Assembly: GCA_050331295.1 (NCBI GenBank)
Contig: JBHJGZ010000003.1
Coordinates: 62,001-126,000 of the forward strand
Length of the DNA stretch: 64,000 bases
Reading direction: 5' to 3'
Source: Kuafuiihalomonas sp050331295
GTDB taxonomy: Bacteria; Myxococcota; Kuafuiibacteriia; Kuafuiibacteriales; Kuafuiibacteriaceae
Shown here: piece by piece, positions 35,439 through 43,874 of the stretch
Layout of the letters: every line of letters starts with the position of its first letter
Numbering within the stretch: position 1 is the stretch's first letter
Program-made: the position numbers and the translations under genes
The notes under the pieces: generated by a model
Told to the model about the DNA's origin: nothing
The model's input: the letters and a program-made list of their open reading frames with translations, nothing else
Database searches by the model: none

Positions 35439-36602
35439 GTGGACGACCAGCTTTTCGAGACTCGCGCCATTCACGCCGGATGTGACCCCGAAACCGTCAC
35501 GGGGTCGGTCAGTGTTCCCATCTTTCAAACCTCGACCTTCGCGCAGCAGGCGCCCGGAGAACACACCGGCTTCGAATATGCGCGTACTCGAAACCCCACG
35601 CGCGATGCGTTGGAGCGAAATCTAGCCTCTCTCGAGGGAGCGCGACACGGACTGTGCTTTTCATCGGGATGCGCGGCAACTGATGCGATTCTCCATTGTT
35701 TGAAGCCCGGTGATCATGTCGTCAGTGTCGATGACCTCTACGGCGGCACGTACCGGCTGTTCATGAGCCTGTATCGTCCCAAGGGTATCGACTTCACGTT
35801 CATTTCAGCCGACCAGCCCGAAGACTTGGACAACGCCATTTCGGACCGAACCAAGCTGATCTGGGTCGAAACGCCCAGCAACCCTCTCCTGGTGGTGCTT
35901 CCCATCGCGACGCTCTGTGCGGTGGCAAAGCGGCGGGGCGTGCCGGTGGTCGTGGACAACACGTTCGCCACCCCGTATCTGCAGCAGCCGCTGGCCCATG
36001 GCGCGACCCTCGTCCTTCACTCCGTGACCAAGTACCTCGGAGGACATTCCGATCTCATCGGCGGCGCCGTCCTGACCAGCGACGACGAGTGGAGAGAACG
36101 ACTCGCTTTCATCCAGAATGCGGCTGGCGCAGTCCCCGGACCCTTCGACTGTTTCCTGGCTCTTCGGGGCACGAAGACTCTACATGTGCGGATGGACCGG
36201 CATTGCGACAACGCAGAGGCCATCGCCGAATGGCTCGAGCACCAGCGGGGGGTCAAGTCGGTGATCTATCCAGGTCTTCGTTCTCACCGACAACACGACA
36301 TCGCCCGCGAACAGATGCGCCGCTTCGGCGGGATGGTGAGCTTCGTCCTGGATGGAGATCTCGCCAGCAGCCGGCGCTTTCTCTCGGGGATGGAAGTGTT
36401 CACGCTGGCTGAATCGCTCGGCGGCGTGGAGAGTCTGATCGAACATCCGGCGATCATGACGCACGCATCGATACCGGCCGAGGAGCGGCACGCTCGCGGT
36501 ATCGACGATGGCTTCATTCGACTGTCCGTCGGCATCGAGGCCCTGGAAGACTTGCGGAAGGACCTGGAAAGGGCCTTCGCACGCCTTGCATCCATCAATT
36601 GA
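35439..36602 (+). CDS. Cystathionine gamma-synthase / gamma-lyase family PLP enzyme
   Basis: This 387-residue Cys/Met-metabolism enzyme has the PLP lysine in H-S-V-T-K-Y-L-G-G-H. Also present are Y-A-R-T-R-N-P-T (cofactor phosphate contact), S-S-G-C-A-A-T-D-A-I, W-V-E-T-P-S-N-P, D-N-T-F-A-T-P-Y and S-L-G-G-V-E-S-L-I-E-H-P. These fit MetB (cystathionine gamma-synthase) and CGL equally, so methionine synthesis versus cysteine production cannot be told apart here. I used the GTG at 35439; a TTG at 35403 gives 12 more residues. The 3' end overlaps convergent mutS2 by 8 bp. Confidence 0.9.
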   Translation: MDDQLFETRAIHAGCDPETVTGSVSVPIFQTSTFAQQAPGEHTGFEYARTRNPTRDALERNLASLEGARHGLCFSSGCAATDAILHCLKPGDHVVSVDDLYGGTYRLFMSLYRPKGIDFTFISADQPEDLDNAISDRTKLIWVETPSNPLLVVLPIATLCAVAKRRGVPVVVDNTFATPYLQQPLAHGATLVLHSVTKYLGGHSDLIGGAVLTSDDEWRERLAFIQNAAGAVPGPFDCFLALRGTKTLHVRMDRHCDNAEAIAEWLEHQRGVKSVIYPGLRSHRQHDIAREQMRRFGGMVSFVLDGDLASSRRFLSGMEVFTLAESLGGVESLIEHPAIMTHASIPAEERHARGIDDGFIRLSVGIEALEDLRKDLERAFARLASIN

Positions 36603-39060
36603 GCTGAACCACGGTCACGCCATCTCCGCCCTCGTCCTGTTCCCCAGGTCGCGACGTCCGCACGTACCCGGACCGACGCAGATGCTCACGAATGGCCTCC
36701 CGGAGGACACCCGTTCCATGACCGTGAATCACGCGAATCCGCCTGGCCTGTCGCCCATAGTGATAATCGAGAAAGGCTTCCAGCCGCTCTATCGACTCTT
36801 CGACGGACTGCCCTCGAAGATCGATCTCATCGGGAACATCGACCGGGGCGTCGGTCTCCGCGACACGGCTCGTCTTTTGTTGGGCGCTTCGAGGTGGTGT
36901 GCTCTTGCTGGGCTTTGGGCCATCTGGCGCTCGAAGGGACTTGACCGGAACTCGCATCTTGATGGTGCCGACGGCGACCTGGGCCTCTCGGCCATCGAGC
37001 CCCACCACTTCCCCATCTCGACCCAGCTTCGAAACATGGACCCAATCGCCGACCTGAACCACCTCCAGCGGCTCGCGCGAGGCGGTCTCGACCGGCGCCA
37101 AGTGCCTGGCCTCTTGCTCCTCTTGGAGCTGCCGTAGCTGATCGACGGTTCGATTGGCGGTCCGCATCGCATCGGCTGCCGATTGGTCCTGCGCCGCCCG
37201 CTGAAGCTCCGCGACCATCGCCCGGGCCTGGGAACGCGCACGCTCTATCTCTTCGAGCAACTCGGTCCTGGCCCGTTCTCGAACCTTTTCGATCTCGGCC
37301 TGGAGCTGCGCCTGTCGACGAATCAGTTCGGCCTTCTCGCGTTCGAGCTCCCGGCGCGCTTCTTGTTCTCGATTGCGCGCACGTTCCAGTTCCTGGGCCC
37401 TGGTCTGAACGGTCTCCATCAGCGACTGCAAAGACCCGGTTCCACTGCCCAGCAGGTCGCGGGCCCGGCTGACGACCGGCGTGGGAAGTCCCAACCCCGA
37501 AGCGATGTCCAAAGCGCTGGAGCTCTGAGGCACGTCCAGCGTCAGCTTGTAGGTCGGCCGGAGCGCGCGTTCGTCGAATCCTACGCCGGCGTTGCGGAAA
37601 CGTTGGTCCTGAAAAGGGACCGCCTTCAGTCGTTCGAAGTGGGTCGTCACGATCAAGTGTGCACCTTGATCGGCGATTCTCTCCAGTACCGCTTGAGCGA
37701 TGGCCTGGCCCTGAAGAGGATCGGTATCCGCAGCGATCTCATCGATCAACACGAGCGTGCCCTTGTCGGCCCTCTGAATGATGTTCAGCAACGCCTTCAT
37801 GTGGGCGGCAAACGTGCTGAGCTTGGACTGAATCGACTGTTGATCCCCGATGATCCCAACGATCGGAACGTACCATCCGATCTTGCTTTCGGGGGAGCAC
37901 GGTAGATGAAGTCCACAGCGAACCATCAACGCCAGCAGCCCAATGGTCTTCATCGCCACCGTCTTTCCGCCGGTGTTCGGTCCGGTGAGCACGAGGACCT
38001 GCTGGCCTTCCTCCAGTCCCATGTCGTTCGCGACCACGTGGAAGCGGGGATGATGCTTGTCGAATACCGGCTTTGGTTGGCCGTCCTCGACCGCCGCCGC
38101 CTCCGATTCGGTCAACGGTGCGACGGATTGAAGCACCAGGAGTGGATGCCGGGCTCGAACCAGGTGAAAACCGATCTCGACATCCGGAAGGATGGGGGTC
38201 GCGTCCAGCTCCACGGAAAGCCGAGCCGCCGCATTGAGGAAGTCCACCTTGCCGAGGACGAAGCAGCATGCCCGAACCCCATCTCCGTGCTGGGCCACGA
38301 TGTGCGAGAGCCGCGAGAGGATTCGAGCCTCTTCTTCTTGCTGCTCGGACTGCGCAATCTTGAGTCGATTGCCGAGATCGATCAGCGCCTGCGGTTCGAT
38401 GTATACGGTCTGACCGGAGCCGGATGCGTCATGCACGATACCGGGGACGTGGTTCTTGTACGATGCCACCACCGGCAGGACGTGCCGGTCGCCTCGAATC
38501 GTGAAGTAGCGCTCCTGAAGGTACGGTTCGATGGACGGATCCGTCAGAAGACCGTTGAGCTTGTCATGAATGGAGTCCCGGAGCCCCCGAACCTTCTGGC
38601 GAAGCGGCCCGAGGTCGGGAGAGGCGTCGTCAGAGAGCTGTCCGTCGGGGTCGAAGCACCGGCGAATGTCCTGAGCCGCTCGACTGAGGTCCGGCGCCGA
38701 AACCCCGAGGCCATACAGGCGCGGGCAATCCGGCTCTCTGGGCAGAAGATGTCGACGGAGCTCGTAACCCGCGTTCATGGTGGTGGCCACCGCGCGGAGC
38801 TGTCCCCCTTCAAGCATGAATCCCTTTTCGGCCAAGCCGACGAAAGCTTCGACCTCATCGCCCCCAAACACGGGTGCGGTCTCGCCGGCTTCGAGGAGCG
38901 TTCGGGCTTCCTGCGTGGCCAGGATACGCTCGATGGCTTCCCCGCGATGGGCCAGGGGTGCCAAGTGGCTGACCTCCCTCACGCCGAGGGGGGTCCGAAC
39001 CCGTTGTTTGAGGACCGCCTGGACCTCGTCCAGCTCGAGAAGGCTGGTAGCCAGCTCCAT
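36595..39060 (-). CDS. mutS2: MutS2 endonuclease/ribosome-rescue ATPase with Smr domain
   Basis: This is an 821-residue MutS2. The N-terminal clamp and coiled-coil part begins M-E-L-A-T-S-L-L-E-L-D-E-V. The ABC-type ATPase (about 320-530) has L-T-G-P-N-T-G-G-K-T (Walker A) and T-L-V-L-I-D-E-I-A-A-D-T-D-P (Walker B). A long Glu/Arg-rich coiled coil follows (about 535-640), then the C-terminal Smr nuclease domain (about 740-821) with D-L-R-G and H-G-H-G-T-G. MutS2 acts on recombination intermediates or, in Bacillus, splits collided ribosomes. The ATG at 39060 (GCAGGT upstream) matches the family; a much longer open frame upstream is noise. Confidence 0.93.
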   Translation of the reverse strand: MELATSLLELDEVQAVLKQRVRTPLGVREVSHLAPLAHRGEAIERILATQEARTLLEAGETAPVFGGDEVEAFVGLAEKGFMLEGGQLRAVATTMNAGYELRRHLLPREPDCPRLYGLGVSAPDLSRAAQDIRRCFDPDGQLSDDASPDLGPLRQKVRGLRDSIHDKLNGLLTDPSIEPYLQERYFTIRGDRHVLPVVASYKNHVPGIVHDASGSGQTVYIEPQALIDLGNRLKIAQSEQQEEEARILSRLSHIVAQHGDGVRACCFVLGKVDFLNAAARLSVELDATPILPDVEIGFHLVRARHPLLVLQSVAPLTESEAAAVEDGQPKPVFDKHHPRFHVVANDMGLEEGQQVLVLTGPNTGGKTVAMKTIGLLALMVRCGLHLPCSPESKIGWYVPIVGIIGDQQSIQSKLSTFAAHMKALLNIIQRADKGTLVLIDEIAADTDPLQGQAIAQAVLERIADQGAHLIVTTHFERLKAVPFQDQRFRNAGVGFDERALRPTYKLTLDVPQSSSALDIASGLGLPTPVVSRARDLLGSGTGSLQSLMETVQTRAQELERARNREQEARRELEREKAELIRRQAQLQAEIEKVRERARTELLEEIERARSQARAMVAELQRAAQDQSAADAMRTANRTVDQLRQLQEEQEARHLAPVETASREPLEVVQVGDWVHVSKLGRDGEVVGLDGREAQVAVGTIKMRVPVKSLRAPDGPKPSKSTPPRSAQQKTSRVAETDAPVDVPDEIDLRGQSVEESIERLEAFLDYHYGRQARRIRVIHGHGTGVLREAIREHLRRSGYVRTSRPGEQDEGGDGVTVVQLN

Positions 39061-39153
39061 CTGGACCTGCTCTACTTCGGCGCGGCCACGTCGAAAAGGA
39101 GAATTGCTGCCATCGTTCACCTCAGCATCATCAGCACGACCTTTGTCATCCAC

Positions 39154-39972
39154 TTGGGGTTCACCTTCGCGAATCCCGACAATGGTATCGGTCCCAAAGA
39201 TCATCCCGACACCCGACTCGTTTCGCCCTCTCGGAACGTAGGCCCGAGAGCGTCGTGTCTGGACTATCCGCGCCTGGAGGCCAAGGACCTGCAAACGTCC
39301 GAAACCGCGGACCCGGTCCGAGCCGAGACGTTGTTCGAACGAGGTCAACGATTGCTGAGGGGCGCCGATTACGCGGCCGCACGGGAAGTCTTCGAAGCAG
39401 CCTTGGAGATCGACCCCAGTCTTGCGCTGGCCCATTTGGGGAAAGCAGAAGCGCACCTTCATACCGACGCCGATGCCGACGCCATGCTCTTTCACTTGGC
39501 GTCGGCCATCACCATTCGTCCCGACAATCCACGCGCTCACAGTCTGCTGGGGAGTGTTCTGGCGGACATCGGCGAGCGCCGACTCGCCGAGATCCACCTC
39601 GAGTGCGCATTGAACCTCCGTTCCGAGCTGCACGAGACCCGATACAGGCTGGCCGTGGTCCAGCTCGCGGCGGGTCGCTTGGAGCGGGCCGAATACACGC
39701 TGCGGGACCTGTTGGCGCGAGAGGGTCCCGAGAGCCGCACTCATGTTCTGCTCGGTCGGGTGTACGAAGCGATGGGTCGATTCGAGGAAGCGGCTTCTGC
39801 CGTCGAGCGGGCCGCCAATGGTGCTGGTCAGAATCCCGCTTTGCTCCGAAGAGCGGCGACGCTCTACCGAAGGGCAGGTCTTTGGGACCGAGCCGAACAG
39901 TTGAAGGCTCAGGCGGACGCGATCGATCCTCCACCAGCTCAAAGGGATCTTCGCCCGCTCCGACGACGTTAG
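39154..39972 (+). CDS. TPR-repeat protein
   Basis: From about 39300 the frame encodes at least five TPR units (for example A-E-T-L-F-E-R-G-Q-R-L-L-R-G-A-D-Y-A-A-A, A-L-A-H-L-G-K-A-E-A-H-L, A-H-S-L-L-G-S-V-L-A, T-H-V-L-L-G-R-V-Y-E-A). It ends with an Arg-rich tail that overlaps rnj antisense by 4 bp. The start is unclear: in frame after the mutS2 start there is only a TTG at 39154 (used here) or at 39331, neither with a good ribosome site; a CTG at 39259 is also possible. It is divergent from mutS2. Its function as a protein-protein adaptor is inferred from the repeats only. Confidence 0.75.
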   Translation: MGFTFANPDNGIGPKDHPDTRLVSPSRNVGPRASCLDYPRLEAKDLQTSETADPVRAETLFERGQRLLRGADYAAAREVFEAALEIDPSLALAHLGKAEAHLHTDADADAMLFHLASAITIRPDNPRAHSLLGSVLADIGERRLAEIHLECALNLRSELHETRYRLAVVQLAAGRLERAEYTLRDLLAREGPESRTHVLLGRVYEAMGRFEEAASAVERAANGAGQNPALLRRAATLYRRAGLWDRAEQLKAQADAIDPPPAQRDLRPLRRR

Positions 39973-41624
39973 CTCCGCGTGTGTAAGCTCCGCGAGTCGG
40001 CGTGTGGTTCATCGAAATGCCAGTCGGCCTGCACCCACGGCAGCTCAGACCGGCGCAAGCCCAGAGAGTGCTGCAGACTTCGAAGGATGATCTCCAGCAT
40101 CTGGTCGCGGTCGATGAAGAGAGCATCATCCAGGTCCCTGCGGAGTGCATCGATGAGAGCAGCGCGCTCCGAAGGCTCGAGATGAAAACCGAGGGATTGA
40201 ACCCAGGGATCCCGGCTGGGCCTCGACGAAGCGTCGAGATGAACCAAGACAGCGAGAGCTCCTGACCGTCCCATTCGTTCACGGGCACCCACGACCGACC
40301 AGTTCAAGGGCCCCGTTCCGCCGATCGGAATCGAGGGCACATCTTCCTTACCAGCTCGCGTGAGTCGGCCCTCCGTCCATTCGAAGATGGCCCCGTCTTC
40401 GGGGATCAGGATTCGTTCGGCGGGCATGCCCCAGCGGCGTGCGGTTTCCGCATGCGCTTCCATCATGACGCGGTCTCCATGAAACGGAACGAGGTACTGC
40501 GGACTCACCAGGTCCAGCAGCTCTCGATGTTCCTGCGCTTCTGCATGACCCGATGTGTGCAGCTCTGGTCGTTCCCGTGGACTTCGAACATGGATACCTC
40601 GGCCTACCAGCTGGTTCAGAATGGCGCGTACCGCCAGCTCGCGCCCCGGGATGGTCCGGCAGCTCAAGATCACGGTGTCGCCGGTCTCGATGAACACCGG
40701 TGATGAAGATCGACCGATCCGCGCCAAGGCTCCCTGAGGCTCGCCCTGGGTGCCGGTCGCAAGACACAACACCCGATCCGACGGCAAACGGTTGGCGACT
40801 TCTGAGGGAATGACTTCCAGGTCCCGAGGTAGAAAACCAAGCTTGCGTCCAGCTTCGACGTTCTTGACCATGGACAGACCGAGAAGACACACCCGCCGCC
40901 CGGTCCGTCGTGCGATCTCGAAGAGCCCGGAAATCCGATGGACGTGTGACGCGAAGAGGGTCACGACAACCTTTCCCCGAGCCCGACGAATCTCATCCTC
41001 GAGTGCGTCGAGAACGGCTCGCTCCGAAATGGTGCGACCGCTCCGCTCGGCGTTGGTGGAGTCCGAAAGGAGGACATCGACGCCAGCTGCCCCGAGGGTC
41101 CGCAGCCTCTCCAAATCCGTGGTCTGGCCCACCGGATCTGAGTCCAGTTTGAAGTCTCCCGTATGCAGAAATCGAGCTTGGTCCGTCTTCAGGGAGACCA
41201 TGCACGCGTCGGGGATCGAATGGGTCACGGAGAGCAGTTCGACCTCGAAGGGTCCCAAGCGAAAGGGCTTCCCTGGATCGACCGCCCGCAGGTCGGGCTG
41301 ATGAAAACCGGCCTCGTTCAGGCGGGATCGCGTCAGCTCGAGTCCGAACGGTGCGCCGTAGACCGGAACACGGAGTGACCTCATCAGGTACGCGATCGCA
41401 CCCAAATGGTCTTCGTGCCCATGCGTGAGCACGACTCCGTGCAGACGACGAGCGTTACGGAAGAGTGGGCCGGGGTCGGGAACCACGCGGTTGATGCTCG
41501 GACGCGGGTCACCGAGATAGGCCCCGAAATCGAGAAGAACCGCTTCGTCCCCTTGCTGGTAGAGGGTCGCGTTCAGCCCCACTTCCCCCGCCCCGCCCAT
41601 GAACAAAATCTGAGTCGGCTTCAT
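39969..41624 (-). CDS. rnj: Ribonuclease J
   Basis: This 551-residue metallo-beta-lactamase/beta-CASP RNase has 5'-exo and endonuclease activity in mRNA turnover and rRNA maturation. H68-G-H70-E-D72-H73 is the zinc motif, with further ligands in V-T-H-S-I-P-D and F-L-H-T-G-D-F-K. The beta-CASP region contains L-F-A-S-H-V-H-R and L-A-T-G-T-Q-G-E-P, and L-H-T-S-G-H-A and F-H-G-D follow. A C-terminal domain (about 450-551) completes the protein. The ATG at 41624 overlaps the epimerase stop (ATGA), so it is translationally coupled to a sugar-nucleotide gene. It is convergent with the TPR gene. Confidence 0.93.
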   Translation of the reverse strand: MKPTQILFMGGAGEVGLNATLYQQGDEAVLLDFGAYLGDPRPSINRVVPDPGPLFRNARRLHGVVLTHGHEDHLGAIAYLMRSLRVPVYGAPFGLELTRSRLNEAGFHQPDLRAVDPGKPFRLGPFEVELLSVTHSIPDACMVSLKTDQARFLHTGDFKLDSDPVGQTTDLERLRTLGAAGVDVLLSDSTNAERSGRTISERAVLDALEDEIRRARGKVVVTLFASHVHRISGLFEIARRTGRRVCLLGLSMVKNVEAGRKLGFLPRDLEVIPSEVANRLPSDRVLCLATGTQGEPQGALARIGRSSSPVFIETGDTVILSCRTIPGRELAVRAILNQLVGRGIHVRSPRERPELHTSGHAEAQEHRELLDLVSPQYLVPFHGDRVMMEAHAETARRWGMPAERILIPEDGAIFEWTEGRLTRAGKEDVPSIPIGGTGPLNWSVVGARERMGRSGALAVLVHLDASSRPSRDPWVQSLGFHLEPSERAALIDALRRDLDDALFIDRDQMLEIILRSLQHSLGLRRSELPWVQADWHFDEPHADSRSLHTRS

Positions 41625-42595
41625 CTCTGCCGATTCATCCATTCGACGAACTTGGGCACTCCATCCCGAATTGGAGTCCTCGGATGATACCCGAGTTCCG
41701 CTCGTGCTCGCTCGATGTCGGCAAACGTCCTGGGGACGTCACCGGGCTGTTCAGGCAGGCGCTCGACGACCGCTTGGCGACCCAAGGCATTCTCGATCAC
41801 CTGGATGAGATCGGCCAAACTGGTCGTTTCGGAGCAGCCCAAGTTATATATTCGGTAGATCGGTGGGCTCGCCTCGGCTGCTTTGTCGATGGCGGAAACA
41901 ACCCCTTCGACGCAATCGTCGATGTACGTGTAGTCGCGGCTGGAACTTCCGTCTCCGTGAACCGGAATGGGTCGCCCGTCTCGGATCAAGCGCGCGAACT
42001 TATGGATGGCCATCTCGGGGCGCTGTCGGGGGCCGTATACCGTGAAGAAGCGCAGAGCGAGGAACGTGATGGCGTACAGATGATGCCACGTATAGCCGAG
42101 GAGCTCGCCGGCCTTCTTGGTGGCCGCGTATGGACTGACCGGATCGTCCACCGGGTCCGTCTCTCGAAAAGGGACCTCGGTGCGAGCGCCGTAGACCGAG
42201 GAACTCGAAGCGAAAACGAACGCCCGCACATCAAACCGCCGACAGAGGTCCATGAGTCGCATCGAGCCTTCGATATTGACGCTTTGATAGACGAAGGGCT
42301 TTTGAATCGAGGGCCGTACTCCAGCCCACGCAGCCAAGTGACACACAGCGTCCGGTCTGCGGGAAGGATCCCGAAAAATGCCCTCGATCTGGGCCTGATC
42401 GTACACGATGTCGGCTCTCACCATCTCGAACGGTCCCCCGACCGCCTCGATCTGGCGGACGTTGTCTCGCTTGATGGCCGGGTCGTAGTACGGGTTGAAA
42501 TTGTCGACACCGACGACCTGATCGCCACGACGAAGCAGCGCTTCTGTCACCCAAGACCCGATGAATCCGGCGGCACCGGTGACCAGTACACGCAT
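41621..42595 (-). CDS. UDP-glucuronate 4-epimerase-type sugar nucleotide epimerase
   Basis: This 324-residue extended SDR enzyme starts M-R-V-L-V-T-G-A-A-G-F-I-G-S (NAD motif). D-N-F-N-P-Y-Y-D-P-A-I-K and H-L-A-A-W-A-G-V-R-P-S-I are typical of UDP-GlcA/UDP-GalA epimerases (CapI/LspL). The catalytic motif is S-S-S-S-V-Y-G with Y-A-A-T-K-K. It supplies galacturonate for capsule, LPS or exopolysaccharide. The gene is first in a unit with rnj. Confidence 0.88.
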   Translation of the reverse strand: MRVLVTGAAGFIGSWVTEALLRRGDQVVGVDNFNPYYDPAIKRDNVRQIEAVGGPFEMVRADIVYDQAQIEGIFRDPSRRPDAVCHLAAWAGVRPSIQKPFVYQSVNIEGSMRLMDLCRRFDVRAFVFASSSSVYGARTEVPFRETDPVDDPVSPYAATKKAGELLGYTWHHLYAITFLALRFFTVYGPRQRPEMAIHKFARLIRDGRPIPVHGDGSSSRDYTYIDDCVEGVVSAIDKAAEASPPIYRIYNLGCSETTSLADLIQVIENALGRQAVVERLPEQPGDVPRTFADIERARAELGYHPRTPIRDGVPKFVEWMNRQR

Positions 42596-42690
42596 GCCGA
42601 TGCCGTGCCCTCAACGCCCCTCAACGTCAACGCGAGACGCCTTACGGCCCGTTCCTTGACACCCCCTCCGGACCGGGTGAGTTCTGCATC

Positions 42691-43593
42691 GTGGGCACGA
42701 GGTTCTGGCTTTGGGCCGCCGCCGCCTGCTTTCTTGCACCAGGATGGGCTCGCGCGGCCAGCCACGACATCAACCTCAACGGCACGTTCGAAGACGGAAC
42801 GGGTATCCTGTTCTCCTGCACACCAGCGCCGTGTGAACCCGACAACGATGGCTTTCGATCTCTGGCCACCGAGCTGGCCTATGTCGTGGCGCCACGAATC
42901 ATCGCGCCCGCCAAAACCCTCGGACACGCCGGGTTCGATGTGGGTATCGCATGGGCAGGTTCGTTCGTTTCAGGCGATGACTTCTGGCTCCTTACGGAAG
43001 AAGGACAAGAAGATCGCCAGCCCACTGAGTTTCTCCAGACGCTGCAAGTCGAGTTTCGAAAGGGACTCCCCTTTTCCTTCGAGGTCGGGGCGAACGTTCA
43101 GTGGATCATCGACAGCGAGATGGTCGCGCCGGGGATCGACCTCCGATGGGCCTTCCACGAGGGGTACGACTTCTTGCCCGACTTCGCCTTACGGGCGGCT
43201 GTCAACACCCTACTCGGTACACGCGATTTTGACCTCACCGTCGCGAGCTTCGACCTGACGATTTCAGAGTCCTTCGTCGTCGGCGGACTCATCGAGCTCG
43301 CGCCCTACGTCAGTTGGGGGTTCTTGCTGATCCATGCGAGCACCGGCGTGGTGGACCCCACCCCCACAGAGTTCGTGCTCGAAGAGGGTGTCCTCCGCCC
43401 CGACGTGGAAAACGACATCGTCTTCGAGACCGTGAACGCGACCGACGACCTCAACGGTCGACTCACATTCGGTTTGCGCACCTTGTTTTCGATCGTTGAG
43501 CTCGCGGTCCAAGGAGAGCTTCAGATGTTCAGCCAAGGCGATGCGGTGGGGCCAGTAGCGACCATCGCCGCCCGCGTGGGGCTTCAGTATTGA
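42691..43593 (+). CDS. Predicted outer-membrane beta-barrel protein
   Basis: This 300-residue protein has a signal peptide (F-W-L-W-A-A-A-A-C-F-L-A-P-G-W-A-R-A, cleavage near residue 22). Alternating hydrophobic/polar strands follow over the rest of the sequence, and it ends V-G-L-Q-Y with a terminal aromatic residue, as outer-membrane barrels do. Two cysteines near the N-terminus (C-T-P-A-P-C) may form a disulphide. No specific family is recognised. The GTG start at 42691 is preceded by 95 bp that are divergent to the epimerase gene and include TTGACA at 42656. Confidence 0.65.
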   Translation: MGTRFWLWAAAACFLAPGWARAASHDINLNGTFEDGTGILFSCTPAPCEPDNDGFRSLATELAYVVAPRIIAPAKTLGHAGFDVGIAWAGSFVSGDDFWLLTEEGQEDRQPTEFLQTLQVEFRKGLPFSFEVGANVQWIIDSEMVAPGIDLRWAFHEGYDFLPDFALRAAVNTLLGTRDFDLTVASFDLTISESFVVGGLIELAPYVSWGFLLIHASTGVVDPTPTEFVLEEGVLRPDVENDIVFETVNATDDLNGRLTFGLRTLFSIVELAVQGELQMFSQGDAVGPVATIAARVGLQY

Positions 43594-43630
43594 AGCCGAG
43601 GAGGCGCGCGAACTCGCCGAAATCGGGGGC

Positions 43631-43864
43631 TCAGGCGGATTTCTTTTCCTCGCGGTCTTCGTCCGGCTGCGGCTCCTCCGATTCTCCGGGCTCGACCTGA
43701 GCCTTGGCAGTCACGTCGATCTCGTCGTCGCCAGTCAGGCTCGTTTTGAAGTTGCGGATGGACTTTCCCAGCGCTCCGCCCAGCTGTGGGAGTCGGCTCG
43801 CTCCGAAGACGAGGGCGAGGATGCCGATGACGATGATGCTTTCTTGAAGGCTTGGGCAGCCCAT
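43631..43864 (-). CDS. tatA: Twin-arginine translocase subunit TatA
   Basis: This 77-residue protein has a short N-terminal membrane helix (I-I-V-I-G-I-L-A-L-V-F-G-A) followed by the amphipathic helix S-R-L-P-Q-L-G-G-A-L-G-K-S-I-R-N-F-K, the TatA/E layout. A charged Glu/Lys tail follows. TatA forms the pore for folded, twin-arginine-signal proteins. It stands 3.1 kb from tatBC, not in the usual tatABC operon. The gene is 10 bp after the DUF3426-type gene on the same strand. Confidence 0.9.
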   Translation of the reverse strand: MGCPSLQESIIVIGILALVFGASRLPQLGGALGKSIRNFKTSLTGDDEIDVTAKAQVEPGESEEPQPDEDREEKKSA

Positions 43865-43874
43865 GCGCCTGCCC

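Noticed and set aside
37906..39150. Long upstream + strand frame preceding the TPR gene
   Set aside because: It is antisense to mutS2; only the part after about 39154 has TPR features, so the upstream frame is not part of the gene.
39061..39942. N-terminal extension of MutS2 by about 290 residues
   Set aside because: The MutS2 family begins near the ATG at 39060 and the extension overlaps the divergent TPR gene with no domain of its own.
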